Shown here: positions 37,249 through 47,934 of the stretch, piece after piece
Layout of the letters: each line of letters begins with the position of its first letter
Position numbering within the stretch: position 1 is the stretch's first letter
Assembly (NCBI GenBank): GCA_029891385.1
Contig: CM057234.1
Span: 24,414,350 to 24,478,349 of the forward strand
Source of the DNA: Erythroxylum novogranatense
Taxonomy: Eukaryota > Streptophyta > Magnoliopsida > Malpighiales > Erythroxylaceae
Direction: 5' to 3'
Length of the DNA stretch: 64,000 nt
Notes under the pieces: model-generated
The model's database searches: none
What the model saw: only the letters and a program-made list of their open reading frames with translations
Told to the model about the DNA's origin: nothing
Translations under genes and position numbers: made by a program

Positions 37249-37260
37249 TGGTATCAGAGC
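37249..37260 (+). other. Primer-binding site of copia-1
   Basis: tggtatcagagc two bases after the LTR end, complementary to the 3' end of initiator methionine tRNA, the standard primer for plant copia elements. Confidence 0.9.
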
Positions 37261-37598
37261 CTTGGAGCAGTGAGTATGCTCTGTAGTCGCCACAGTAGTG
37301 GATCTTCTACATCAGAAAACTTTCCTTGGGTTTGTTGAAGCTTGGAGTTAGTATGCTCTACGGTTGCCACAGAGTGGATACTCAGACGTAAAACTTGCCT
37401 CGACTTGTGATAAATACACCGTGCACGTAACTTCATCTCAGGAGGTCGAGTTTTAAGTGGGACCGTTTGTGACCCTCCGCCTTTCCCGGATTTTACGTGG
37501 AATGGTAATCTTGTCTAAGGAGTCATTTGACGGTCTTTCCGGTATTACCGAATCGGTTCACTTTACTAGTTGTCTACCTCAGAAGAAACTAGAAGTCA

Positions 37599-38450
37599 GT
37601 GGGAGTAATGGCGCCAGATGATATGCTCAACAAAATCGATAAGTTCGATGGCACGGATTTCGAATACTGGAAGATGCATATAGAGGATTATTTGTATCAG
37701 AAGAACCAGTTTCTACCGCTCTTTGGAAAGAAGCCAGAAAACATGTCAGAAGAAGAATGGGTTATTCTTGACAGGCAGGCCCTTGGAGCAATCCGAATGA
37801 CCTTATCCCGGAATATAGCCTTTAATGTGTTAAAGGGAAAAACCACAAAAGCACTTATGGAGGAACTAACGGAATATTATGAAAAACCTTTAGCAGTAAA
37901 TAAAGTACATTTGATGCGGCGTTTGTTCAACTTGAAGATGGCGAAAGGCACCTCTGTAGATCATCATATCAATGAACTCAACAAAGTCTTGAATCAGTTG
38001 AGTATAGTGAATATTGATCTTGATGATGAAATACAGGCTTTAATACTTTTATCATCCCTCCCAGAGAGTTGGAGTGCTACAGTCACATCAGTGAGTAACT
38101 CAATGGGAACCAATAAGTTGAAGTTCAAGGATGTTAGTGGCTTGATTATTAACGAGGAAACCCGAAGAAAAGAAGTAGGTGAAACCTCATCCTCCTCCGC
38201 CCTTGCCGCAGAATCAAAAGGAAGAAGTAGAGGACGTGGAAAAACTAGATACCGTGATCGATCAAAGGACAGGAGGTCCAAGTCACGGAATCCTGCTACT
38301 TCCTAAAACTAAAAAAATATTGAGTGTTGGAATTGTGGAAAGTTTGGGCACTACAGAAATCAATGCAAGAATGGTTCAAAGAAGCATGAGTCAAACAATC
38401 AGGAGGCAAATATAGCTTCCACCTTAGGTGAGGATGACGCGATGATATGT
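37599..38450 (+). pseudogene. copia-1 gag
   Basis: An ATG at 37599 or 37608 opens a 235-codon frame. It has the plant copia Gag signature near the N terminus (FDGTDFEYWKMHIEDYL), the UBN2-type middle region (LMRRLFNLKMAKGTSVDHHI) and a basic Arg/Ser-rich tail. Two TAA codons then interrupt the frame just before the zinc knuckle CWNCGKFGHYRNQC (about 38330-38371), which continues in the same frame. Gag would form the particle and bind element RNA; with the stops the knuckle is not translated. Confidence 0.9.
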
Positions 38451-41400
38451 GCCTTAGAAAACAAGCAAGAGGCATAGATATTGGACTCCGGAGCATCGTT
38501 TCATGCAACTTCAGAGAAAGATCTTCTTGAGAAGTATGTGCCTGGAAATCTCGGCAGTGTGTATCTTGGTAATGATCAACCCTGCAAGATTGTCGGTAAA
38601 GGTGTAGTTAAGCTCAAACTGAATGGAGCCATCTGGGAGCTGAAGGATGTCAGACATATCCCTGATCTGAGAAAGAACTTAATCTCAGTGGGACAATTAG
38701 CAAGTGAAGGCTACATCACAACTTTCCGTAGTGATGAATGGAAGGTATCAAAGGGAGCAATGATTGTAGCACAAGGAAAGAAGAATGGTACTCTACCTAA
38801 TAAATGGAGCATGTTGTTCAATTGCATTACCACAAGGGAGTGGAGATTCCAACTCAGGCACCGGAGACTTGGCTACATGAGTGAAAAGGAATGAAGTTAA
38901 TGCATTCCCATGGAAAACTATCAGGTCTACAGTCAGTAGAGCTTGATACGTGTGAAGACTGCATCATTGGAAAGCAGAAGAGAGTCAGCTTTCAAACAGG
39001 TGGTAGAACGCCAAAGAAGGAGAAACTTGAGCTCGTGCATTCTGATGTTTGGGGACCAACAACTACTCCATCCATTGGTGGAAAGCATTACTTCGTGACA
39101 TTCATTAATGATCACTCCCGTAAGGTGTGGGTTTACTTTCTGAGACACAAGTCAGAAGTATTTGATGTTTTTAAAACATGGAAGGCTATGGTTGAAAATG
39201 AGACGGTCTCAAGATAAAGAAGCTCGAATCGACAATGGTAGAGAATATGAGGACACCAGATTCAAAAAGTTCTGCTATGAGCATGGAATTAGAATGGAGA
39301 GAACCGTGCCAGGAACGCCACAACATAATGGTGTAGCGGAGCGTATGAATCGAACCTTAACTGAAAGAGCTAGAAGTATGCGGATGCAATCAGGTTTACT
39401 AAAGCAATTACAGGTAGCGGCCAACACAATGACTTATCTCATCAACCGAGGTCCATCGGCCCATTGGAGTACAAGATACGAGAGGAGGTTTGGAGTGGAA
39501 AAGATGTGAATCTTTTACATCTCAAGGTATTTGGTTGTACAACATATGTGCATATCAGTGATCAAGGCAGAAATAAACTTGATCCAAAATCTAAAAAATG
39601 CACATTTATTGGCTATGGTGAGGATGTGTTTGGATATCGCATTTGGGATGATGAAAACAAGAAGATCATTCGGAGTAGAGATGTGATCTTTAATGAAAAG
39701 CTGATGTATAAAGATCGACATGCATCGGAGAACACCTCTCAGAGAGACCCTGTATTTGTTGATATCAGCAATATGCCAAATTTTGCAGTGAGACAAATGG
39801 AAGTAAATCCTCAATCAGAGGAAACTGTTGAAGAAGAAGCTCAGCCTGAATCACCACAACCCACCTCTCATGTTCTTGAGTTAAGAAGGTCTTCTCGACC
39901 TCATGTGCCAAACAGGAGATTCTCAGACTATCTATTGTTGACTGATGGAGGCGAGCCTGAGTCTTACAAAGAGGCATGCCAAATGAAGATGCCGCAAGTG
40001 GGAGCTCGAATGAAAGATGAGATGAGATCTTTAATCTCAAATCAGACTTGGGAACTAACAAAGTTACCAAATGGAAAGAAGGCTCTTCACAACAAATGGG
40101 TATATCGGGTCAAAGAGGAGTTTGATGGTTCCAAAAGATACAAAGCTCGGTTAGTAGTCAAAGGTTTCCAGCAGAAGGAAGGAATACACTATACCGATAT
40201 TTTCTCTCCGGTGGTGAAGCTTAATACCATCAGAACGGTGTTAAGTATTGCTGCAAGTCAAGATCTCCATCTTGAGCAGCTTGATGTGAAGACAACGTTT
40301 CTTCATGGAGACTTGGACGAGGAGATATTTATGCATCAGCCAGAGGGTTTCCTGGAGAAAGGAAAAGAGCATTTAGTGTGTAAGTTGAAGAAAAGCATGC
40401 GGTGCAAACAAGCCCCAAGGCGAGGGTACGTAAAGTTTGATAACTTTACGCATAGGAAGACTTCGAAGTGCAATGTCGACCCATTGTTGTTATATCAAGA
40501 GATATCACCAGCTTATATCATTTTGCTACTTTACGTCGATGACATGTTAGTAGTGGGTTTCAATATGGATGATATCGAAATTTGAAGAAACAATTGTCAA
40601 AAGAATTTGACATGAAAGATCCGGGTCCAAATAAGAAGATTCTTGGGATGCAGATCACCGAAATAAGCGAGAGGGGAATTACAGTTATCTCAAGCAGAAT
40701 ACATTAATCGTATTTTGCAACGGTTTAACATGGCGAATGCTAAACTAGTCAGCACTCCCCTTGCCAGTCATTTTCGCCTATCCCAAAATCAGCCACCTCA
40801 GACAAATGAAGAGCGAGACTTGATGGCAAAAATTCCTTATGCCTCGCTTATTGGGAGCTTGATGTATGCCATGGTATGCACAAGGCCGACATAGCCATGC
40901 GATGGGGAGCGATTAGCGATTTATGGCAAATCTCGAAAAGTCCATCGGAAGCAATAAAGTGAATTTTAAGATATCTTCGAGACACTACCAAGAAATGCCT
41001 GTACTTTGGCAAAGGAGAAATAAAAGTACACGGTTATGTTGACTCAGATTATGCAGGCGAAGTTGATAGAAAAAGGAGCACCACCGGTTACATTTTCATT
41101 GTAGGTACAACAGTTGTGAGTTGGATATCGCAGATTCAGAAGATTGTTGCCTTATCTACTACAGAAGCTGAGTATATAGCAAGAATAGCGAAGCTAGCAA
41201 AGAGATGATTTGGCTTCGAATTTCTTTGTCGAGTTGGGTTTTACGCAGGAGAAGAATGTGCTATATAGTGACAATCAGAATGCAATTCATCCGCCAAGAA
41301 TCCAAAGATTCCACCCGTAACTAAGCATATTGGTGTTCGTTATCATTTCATCGATCCTTCTAGAAGATGAAGTTTTAACACTGAGAAGATCCTGGAAGCA

Positions 41401-41482
41401 AGAATCCTGCAGACATGTTAACCAAGGTGGTGACAATCGACAAACCGAAGTGTGTGCAACTTCGGTTGACTCTGAAGAATAA
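38451..41482 (+). pseudogene. copia-1 pol (protease, integrase, RT, RNase H)
   Basis: Protease active site LDSGAS at about 38481-38498 follows an in-frame TAG. The integrase zinc region has CEDCIIGKQKR near 38950. The integrase core has HSDVWGP, then IDNGREYE and QHNGVAERMNRTL, after a frameshift near 39200. Reverse transcriptase (40010-40590) has NKWVYRVK, VVKGFQQKEG, the LDVKTTFLHGDL block and an intact YVDDMLVVG. After another break RNase H is heavily damaged, with VDSDYAGEVDRKRSTTGYIF in one frame and an EAEYIA block near 41170. Frameshifts and stops rule out a working polyprotein. Confidence 0.92.
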
Positions 41483-41539
41483 TAAAATCTAGACGAGCCA
41501 TCGATTGATTGGGTGTGAAGACAGATTGAAATCGATCTT

Positions 41540-41551
41540 CAAGTGGGAGAT
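41540..41551 (+). other. Polypurine tract of copia-1
   Basis: caagtgggagat directly before the 3' LTR. Confidence 0.85.
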
Positions 41552-41904
41552 TGTTAGGTAAAGGACTTTGTCCGTATTGGAAATGAGAGAGGAGGCGGAG
41601 GCTAAACAAGTATAAATAAACCCTCCCTCCCATTTATCTCATCCCAAAACCAAAGTAACTCTTAGTAAGAGTGGTAAATTTTGGTGAGTAAATTTTTGGG
41701 TGTATTGGGGTAAGGGTTAAGAGTGTGAAAACACTAGTGAGTTGAGTGTTGAGTGTAAACACTTGTAAGTGTTGTTTCTCCCTAATAAAGAGGGTATGCA
41801 GATGGTCTCAAGACGTAGGCGCAATTTGGCCGAACTCCGTTATCAAATATTGTGTTGTTTTATTGGCGTTTTTCGTTGCGTGGAAATAGTTTAATTTCCT
41901 AACA
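41552..41904 (+). repeat. 3' LTR of copia-1
   Basis: 353 bp, closely matching the 5' LTR with small indels in the G-rich part and near the 3' third. Confidence 0.95.
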
Positions 41905-41909
41905 ATAAG

Positions 41910-44015
41910 AAACAAAAACAGTAAGATGAAATTTTAATTTTAATTTTCGGTTTCAACTTAATAATTTAAGATATAATTTCAACACTAAAAGAAAAAAATA
42001 AAATAATAACCAAATTAAAAAAATAAATACAATATAGACTATATAAATATATATATTTAATTAAAGATTGCATGAAATATGCTAATAAATTGAAAACATG
42101 AAAGGCTTCAAATAAAAAAGAAACTTATTGTTAGAATTTTCGGTTTTCAGTCTTCAAGCTTAATTAAATTTGAAAATGTTGGGAGTGCAATATAATTAGC
42201 CTATTGAAAATTATTAACCTCAATGTTAAGAATCAAAGATTGGCTATGAGATTGTGACGAATTAGAATATACCAATAGGAAACTGTAGTCACCATTTGAC
42301 AAGATATACGTGAATGAGGCTAAAATAGTTTCCTTTCCTTTCTTTTTTTTTTTTGTCTAGGAGCATTACCAAAATTACTGTAAAATGGTCAACAACCCAG
42401 CTTTCAGATCGATGATTGTTATGGACTATGGAGATAAATAAATAAGAGGGTCCGTCTCATCAAGTCTTGTCGCCAATGCCAGTGGTCTGGTAAGCATCCA
42501 ACATCAGGTAACCAGATTCGTCTACCGGCACAGATCAAAAACAACCGACGAGTAAAAGGCTGCTTCCCAGTTCCCACATGAGGGGACTATTGTTTCAGTA
42601 AGTTGTGGAAGGAGACGATTCACTTAAAGTCATGGGACATGCCAATTTATGAGACCCAAAATGAATGGAAAAATGAAGATAATTCCATCGAAGGTCAGGT
42701 TAATTTCTGAAGTTCAAGTACTGTCCATTTGCATTAACTTTGGAATGGAATGATACCATTGAATTTGAATATGGCCTCAGCTAAGGAGTTCAGTTCTGAC
42801 AAAAATAAAGAGCAGCAACTTTTAATCGGCTCAGGACTACATTTTCTTGCCTATGTCATATACTATAAAGCTCAGTTATGAAAGTTTCGCCTTAAGTTAT
42901 CAACCAAAAATTAGTCAAGAACTTAGGGCTTAGGATACACGCTGACTAAATTATTTTATATGGAAAGCCATTGATCGTGTTAATGAGGGTTTCGTGACTC
43001 TTTCAAAAGATGCGATTGATAAAGTATGATGTGTAAATTGTAAGGACTAGACACGCCTACTACTGAAGATACGAACATTCAATTATTTTAGTGTGTAAAA
43101 TCAAATTAAAAGAATAAAGAGTATTTCAAATTTTCAGAGTCTAATATTAATTATTTATAAAAAAGAATCCTAAATCATGATTGAATCTTCATAAATTAGT
43201 TTAGGGTCAAAAACCCTAAAATTCCTTCAAACTTTTAGCAGTAAACTTTAGGACGTAGTAAAATTTGGGGTAGTTTTCTGGTGAAGTGGGTGGGACATGC
43301 CGACATTGAGAAGGAACTAAGAACTAACCCAAGTGCAAATGTCGGTGGCTGAAGAGCTCACAAAATCCTTGCTAAATTCTTGAGCACCAGTTAGTCGTTT
43401 CTGATGCATCCAAAACGGAATTGATGTTATTTTGGCTACGAGTGTCGGTTCCTACAAGTCATTTAGATAAAAGACTACAGGCACTGGGAAATCTTTAGAT
43501 TCCATCAATAAAATTTGTACAATACAGAGAGTACTGTTGAATATCAACATCCTCACATGGTAGGCCACAGCCTAGTTACCATTTGCAGGGAAAGTTTAAC
43601 CTCTGGACCAAGTCTTGCAAACGACCATGTAAACCTTAACAAAATTTACTACTTCAAACTGGCCCTGGACCCCATCCTCGCCCTTCTGTGGCTTACTTAA
43701 AGCCACCGGAATCAGCCTCCTTGGGCAACTCCGGTGGCACTTTTGCCTCTCTTTTCACCTTTAGCATTAACCCTGTCTTTGGTTCCTGTCCCTGTTAGTG
43801 GAGATAGTAAACGAAACAGAAAAATCTCGTCTCCATGACACGTTTGATTGTTGTCTCCGAATTTCTGTCCGCCATTTTCGGTAAATAGGGACAAACTTTT
43901 TTGTCCCTCCCAAAAAGAAAGGACAGGGACGTTTATCCCTGTCTTCCCTTCAACCAGCCACTATGTTATTATTAGTTATAACATATTCATGTTTTGTTAT
44001 AACTATTATAATTAT
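41910..44015. other. Intergenic DNA, no gene recognised
   Basis: No protein motif was found. The last part, 43760-43990, has repeated words such as gtccct and ggacaggga, including a perfect hairpin at 43922-43943, and may be the flank of a fold-back element around the TTA array. Confidence 0.5.
43922..43943. repeat. Perfect short hairpin
   Basis: gacaggga, six-base loop, tccctgtc: an 8-bp perfect stem just left of the TTA-rich array. Confidence 0.8.
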
Positions 44016-44016
44016 C

Positions 44017-44075
<59 letters not shown>

Positions 44076-44676
44076 ATTTTTATTATTATAACATTTTTAT
44101 TTATTATTATTATTATGAATATTATTATTATTAATTTTGTATTAATTATTGTTGTTCTTAATATTATTATTATTATTATCATACATTTTTATTATTATAA
44201 TAAATTTCTTCTTCTTATTATTATTATTATTGTTATTGTTATTATTATCATTATTATTATAACATTTTATTTATTATTATTATTATGAATATTATTATTA
44301 TTATTAATTTTGTATTAATTATTTTTGTTCTTAATATTATTATTATTGTTATCATACATTTTTTATTATAATAAATTTCTTATTATTATTATTATTGTTA
44401 TTATTATTAGTATTATAACATTTTATTATTATTATTATTATTATTATGAATATTATTATTATTAATTTTTATTAATTATTGTTGTTCTTAATATTATTAT
44501 TATTGTTATCATATATTTTTATTATTATAATAAATTTCTTCTTCTTCTTCTTATTATTATTATTGTTATTGTTATTAGTAGTTGTACATGTATTATTATT
44601 ATTATTATTAAGCATCATTTTGTATTTTTTTTATATTATTATTATTATTATTATTCAAATTTATTATTATTATTAT
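44016..44676. repeat. TTA/ATT trinucleotide array with higher-order repeats
   Basis: About 660 bp of mostly TTA units. Markers recur in the same order: ataacatttt near 44087, 44258 and 44414, and gttcttaatatta near 44153, 44328 and 44484. This gives a composite unit of about 155-175 bp in roughly three copies. Open frames through it encode only Tyr/Ile/Leu runs and are not genes. Confidence 0.9.
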
Positions 44677-45484
44677 CCGTTTTGTTCACTGCAACCAAAC
44701 GCATTCTGTCATCGAGACGAAGACATAAATTATGTTTTGTCTACCACAACTAAACACCTCACTGTCTCCAGTGTTTGTTTAGTTCCGTCATGTTTCGTTC
44801 CGCCTCCAGCTATTGGAGACAGCAACCATACGCAGCGTAAATTATAGACAGATACATTCTACTAAGTCACTCAAATCTCTTGCCGAGCCAACCCACGTCG
44901 AAGAAGAACTAAGGTAAAAGCCTTGGTTTTGACTGATGAATGGATAAAATAATGTCGCATCTTAATTCAAAATTTTAAACAATAAATTACGAGTTCATAT
45001 ATAATAAAAACAATTATATTTTAATCTTAAATAATAAATTATAAGTTTATAAAGTAAACGTATCCGATGCACAAAGCTCCCCATTTTACGAGAAGCTAGG
45101 GAGGGTGTGGTTCCATTTGAGTCAATGTGAAATTAATAAGTTCACTCAATTTGACCGAGCATTAAGTTGAACTCATATTTTTTGTATAAAAAACATCTAA
45201 GTTTCTGACCCGTGCATTCTAATTTCACTTAACGACATCATGTTACTTTAGATAAAATGGTGTCGTTCAGTATCTCTATCTTATTCTTCTCTTCTTCGAC
45301 AACACTACAAATTAATTAATTAATCTACAGTGCAGGTAGTCGGCTAAAGCTCTCCCTTTCTATTATGTACATCTTCCTAAATCTCAAATACTAATTATTG
45401 TGAGTTTTATTTTAATTGTTATTTGAATTAAAATAAAATTAAGAAAAAAGAAAAAGAAAATAAAAAGGGTAAAAACATCAAAAT
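44677..45484. other. Intergenic DNA, no gene recognised
   Basis: 44690-44850 has words related to the left flank of the array (tttcgttcc, ggagacag) and may be its counterpart in a fold-back element. The rest shows nothing recognisable. Confidence 0.45.
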
Positions 45485-46105
45485 TGTTCTCGGTGAAACA
45501 TTACAAGGGTGGGCTTTGTTCCACTTGCAAGTGGTGGCTCACTAAGTGAAGAGTTGTTTTGATTGGCCCAAGGGTGGAAGGAGTTGGTGCTTCATTGCTT
45601 TGTAAGCAAGGTAGTTGTTTTGTTGGCTTATTGGAGAAACCAATTTATGCTGAGATAAAAAAGGCTTTATCCTTTTTCGCTTGTAAGTGGTATTTCCAAA
45701 AAAACCAGAATGCATGAGGAGAAGAAGAGAAGTCTATTCCTTTGTTTTGGGGTGTGTGATGACAACTGTTTGGTGAGATAATCAAGAAGAAGCGGATCAT
45801 CATCGACAGGTATTCGGTATTGGTATCTATTGGGTTTGTAGAGAGTACTAAATATATTAGGGTTTTCAATTTGTATTAGAACCTAGAGATAATTGTTCTT
45901 GTAGTTGAGATTATTGTTGTTAGTTGTTGATTGTACTCTTGATTATTATAGTGGATTGATTTTAGTTCGTGAAGATCCGGACCATAATTTTTTCCCCTAG
46001 TTGAGAGGAATTTTCCACGAAAATTGCTTGTGTGTTGATTTAGTTTCTTGCACTTTATTTCTATTGTTATTATTGTTATTGTAGTTGTGGTAATTTTCAC
46101 CAACA
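45485..46105 (+). mobile_element. Possible solo LTR, about 621 bp
   Basis: It starts tgttctcggtgaaac and ends ttttcaccaaca, giving related inverted ends (TGTT..GGTGAAA). The interior resembles a plant copia LTR, with aagatccggaccataatt, cccctagttgagaggaat and a T-rich 3' part. Flanking 5-mers aaaat and ctttc do not match, so either the boundary is off or the flanks have diverged. Confidence 0.4.
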
Positions 46106-46517
46106 CTTTCTTCATTTTTTTTCCTTTTCCTCTCTTTGCAAATCTGCTGGCTGCTCACTCATGGTTTCTAGTCTTTCATTTTATGGTGTTCATCAGGTAT
46201 AAGGGTTTCTGATGTTCTTCAATTAATCTCATATATTTCTGGCATGCATCATAACTGGGAGTTCAATTCTATATTTTGAAATTTTGTTCTATTAACTTTA
46301 TAGAGGATTAAGAGATTCAATGAGATTTTGAAAAAATATAGAAACAAGGAAACAATGAGTTGTTTAGTAAAGGAAAGTGTTGTGGTCACGGTTATCGAAG
46401 TCATACGGTCGTTGTTGGAGGAGGCAATTATGGTGCTTGAGGCGATGGTGAAAAGGGGAGGGATAGTAGCGGTTGTCGTCGTGTATAGCTTGGTGAAGAG
46501 ACTAGGGTTGTTATCGA

Positions 46518-46641
46518 GGAAAGGGTCATAGGCGGTTAGAGAGAGCATGACGGTTGCGCTGGTGACGATGTGTTGGAAAGGAAAGGGTCATAGGCGGTTA
46601 GAGAGAGCATGACGGTTGCGCTGGTGACGATGTGTTGGAAA
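46518..46641. repeat. 62-bp perfect tandem duplication
   Basis: 46518-46579 and 46580-46641 carry the same text, beginning ggaaagggtcataggcgg and ending gatgtgttggaaa. The surrounding 46320-46790 is G-rich with no recognised protein. Confidence 0.9.
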
Positions 46642-46944
46642 GGAGGGTCAAAGATGGTGGCAGAGCTAGTGAAGATTGCGGGGATAGATAGGATGTTGCA
46701 GAGAGAAATGAATAAGACGACTCCACCAGAGAATTTTGGATGAGCTGAAGAATTAATGGAAATGTAATTGTTCGAACTACTACATAGCAACGCAATGTTT
46801 AAATAAACTCATACCATTGTTATCATAATCCAAACCTTATACTAGCTATCCCTCACGTGTATTAAAGACGTTGTAGTAACATATAGTAGGAGACATGTAA
46901 CATAATAAATGTTGCTTCCTTCTCTAATATTATCTTATTTGTGT

Positions 46945-47029
46945 ATCTCTCTCTCTCTTCTATTCTCCTCCTCTCTCTCTCTCTCTCTCTCTCTTCTATG
47001 CATCTCTCCTCCTTTCTCTCTCTTCTGGT
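46945..47029. repeat. (CT)n-rich microsatellite
   Basis: Long CT runs interrupted by ttctatt, cctc and atgcatct. Confidence 0.85.
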
Positions 47030-47233
47030 TTTCACTTTACAATTCTATTAACGCAGCTAACACAACAATTGCACTATGTTTCATTTCATAAAAATAACTA
47101 CAACAATTGGTACAAAGCAACGATTTAAGAAGAAACAATGACAGAAGGGACGAGACCTCTGGATATGCAGAGGTTGAAAAAAATGTGAGGAACTTGTTGG
47201 AGATGTAGGCGAAAAGTGAGAAAATATTTTCTG

Positions 47234-47582
47234 TGTAAGACATTTATGGATCGAATGATTTGTGTGTACTTGTATCCATGATTGTTTTGTTTTGTAAGAT
47301 GTTGATTTATTCCCTTTCTGCTTCCTTTCTTTTATGTGGTTCTTCAATGGTTCAGAATAATTGAGATTACTATTCATAAGTTTTGTTTCTAAAACTTAAA
47401 TACTCAATCACCAACCATCATATTGGTTCGCCAACCATCATGATGGTTCATTTGTTAGAGGAGAAAGGGAAAGAGTCTTCGACTCATTTGAGATCCATTC
47501 TGTAATACCCAATAATCATTATCTTGGGTGCTTTTTATGGGACTCAAACTATAAGTTACATGGGACATAAAATAGTCTAACA
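47234..47582 (-). repeat. 3' LTR of copia-2
   Basis: 349 bp, TGTTAGACTATTTTATG to CTTACA on the minus strand, directly after the polypurine tract aagtgggagat (47593-47583). Confidence 0.88.
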
Positions 47583-47593
47583 ATCTCCCACTT
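47583..47593 (-). other. Polypurine tract of copia-2
   Basis: aagtgggagat on the minus strand, directly before the 3' LTR; nearly the same tract as in copia-1. Confidence 0.8.
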
Positions 47594-47934
47594 AGCCCAT
47601 GTGAAGACTTGGTGATCCAATAATAAAACTTTAAGTGCACACAATACATGGAATCGATCAAGTCATCCTTAATTGAATTAAGCTGATGGGATCATGGCGG
47701 TCACAAGTTATATAACCTGATTCCTTTCATGTATCACAGAATCAACTCACCTGAGTCACCTCAACAAACTTTAAGTGGGTACTTCGGTAATTGTTATCTC
47801 ACAAATAATAATTACTGTATACAACATAATATGGATAACCAGTAAGTGAGCAAAAACATATGATTGTAATTGAATTCACAAGTGTCATAACAATTCGAGC
47901 AAGACAATGATATGTATATATACATGTCTGAATA

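Larger units (their letters stand above)
36886..41904 (+). mobile_element. Full-length Ty1/copia retrotransposon (copia-1), defective
   Basis: Two LTRs (36886-37246 and 41552-41904) start tgttaggtaaag and end cctaaca. They are flanked by a perfect 5-bp duplication, ataag, at 36881-36885 and 41905-41909. A primer-binding site, polypurine tract and all copia domains in the order gag, protease, integrase, reverse transcriptase, RNase H are present. The coding region has several frameshifts and stops. The LTRs still align easily with a few indels, so the insertion is not very old. Confidence 0.95.
46106..47233. other. Intergenic DNA left of copia-2
   Basis: Apart from the tandem duplication and CT-rich run listed separately, no gene or element boundary is recognised. 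Confidence 0.5.

Noticed and set aside
43848..44847. Long open frames of Tyr, Ile and Leu
   Set aside because: They are translations of the TTA array and change with each repeat length.
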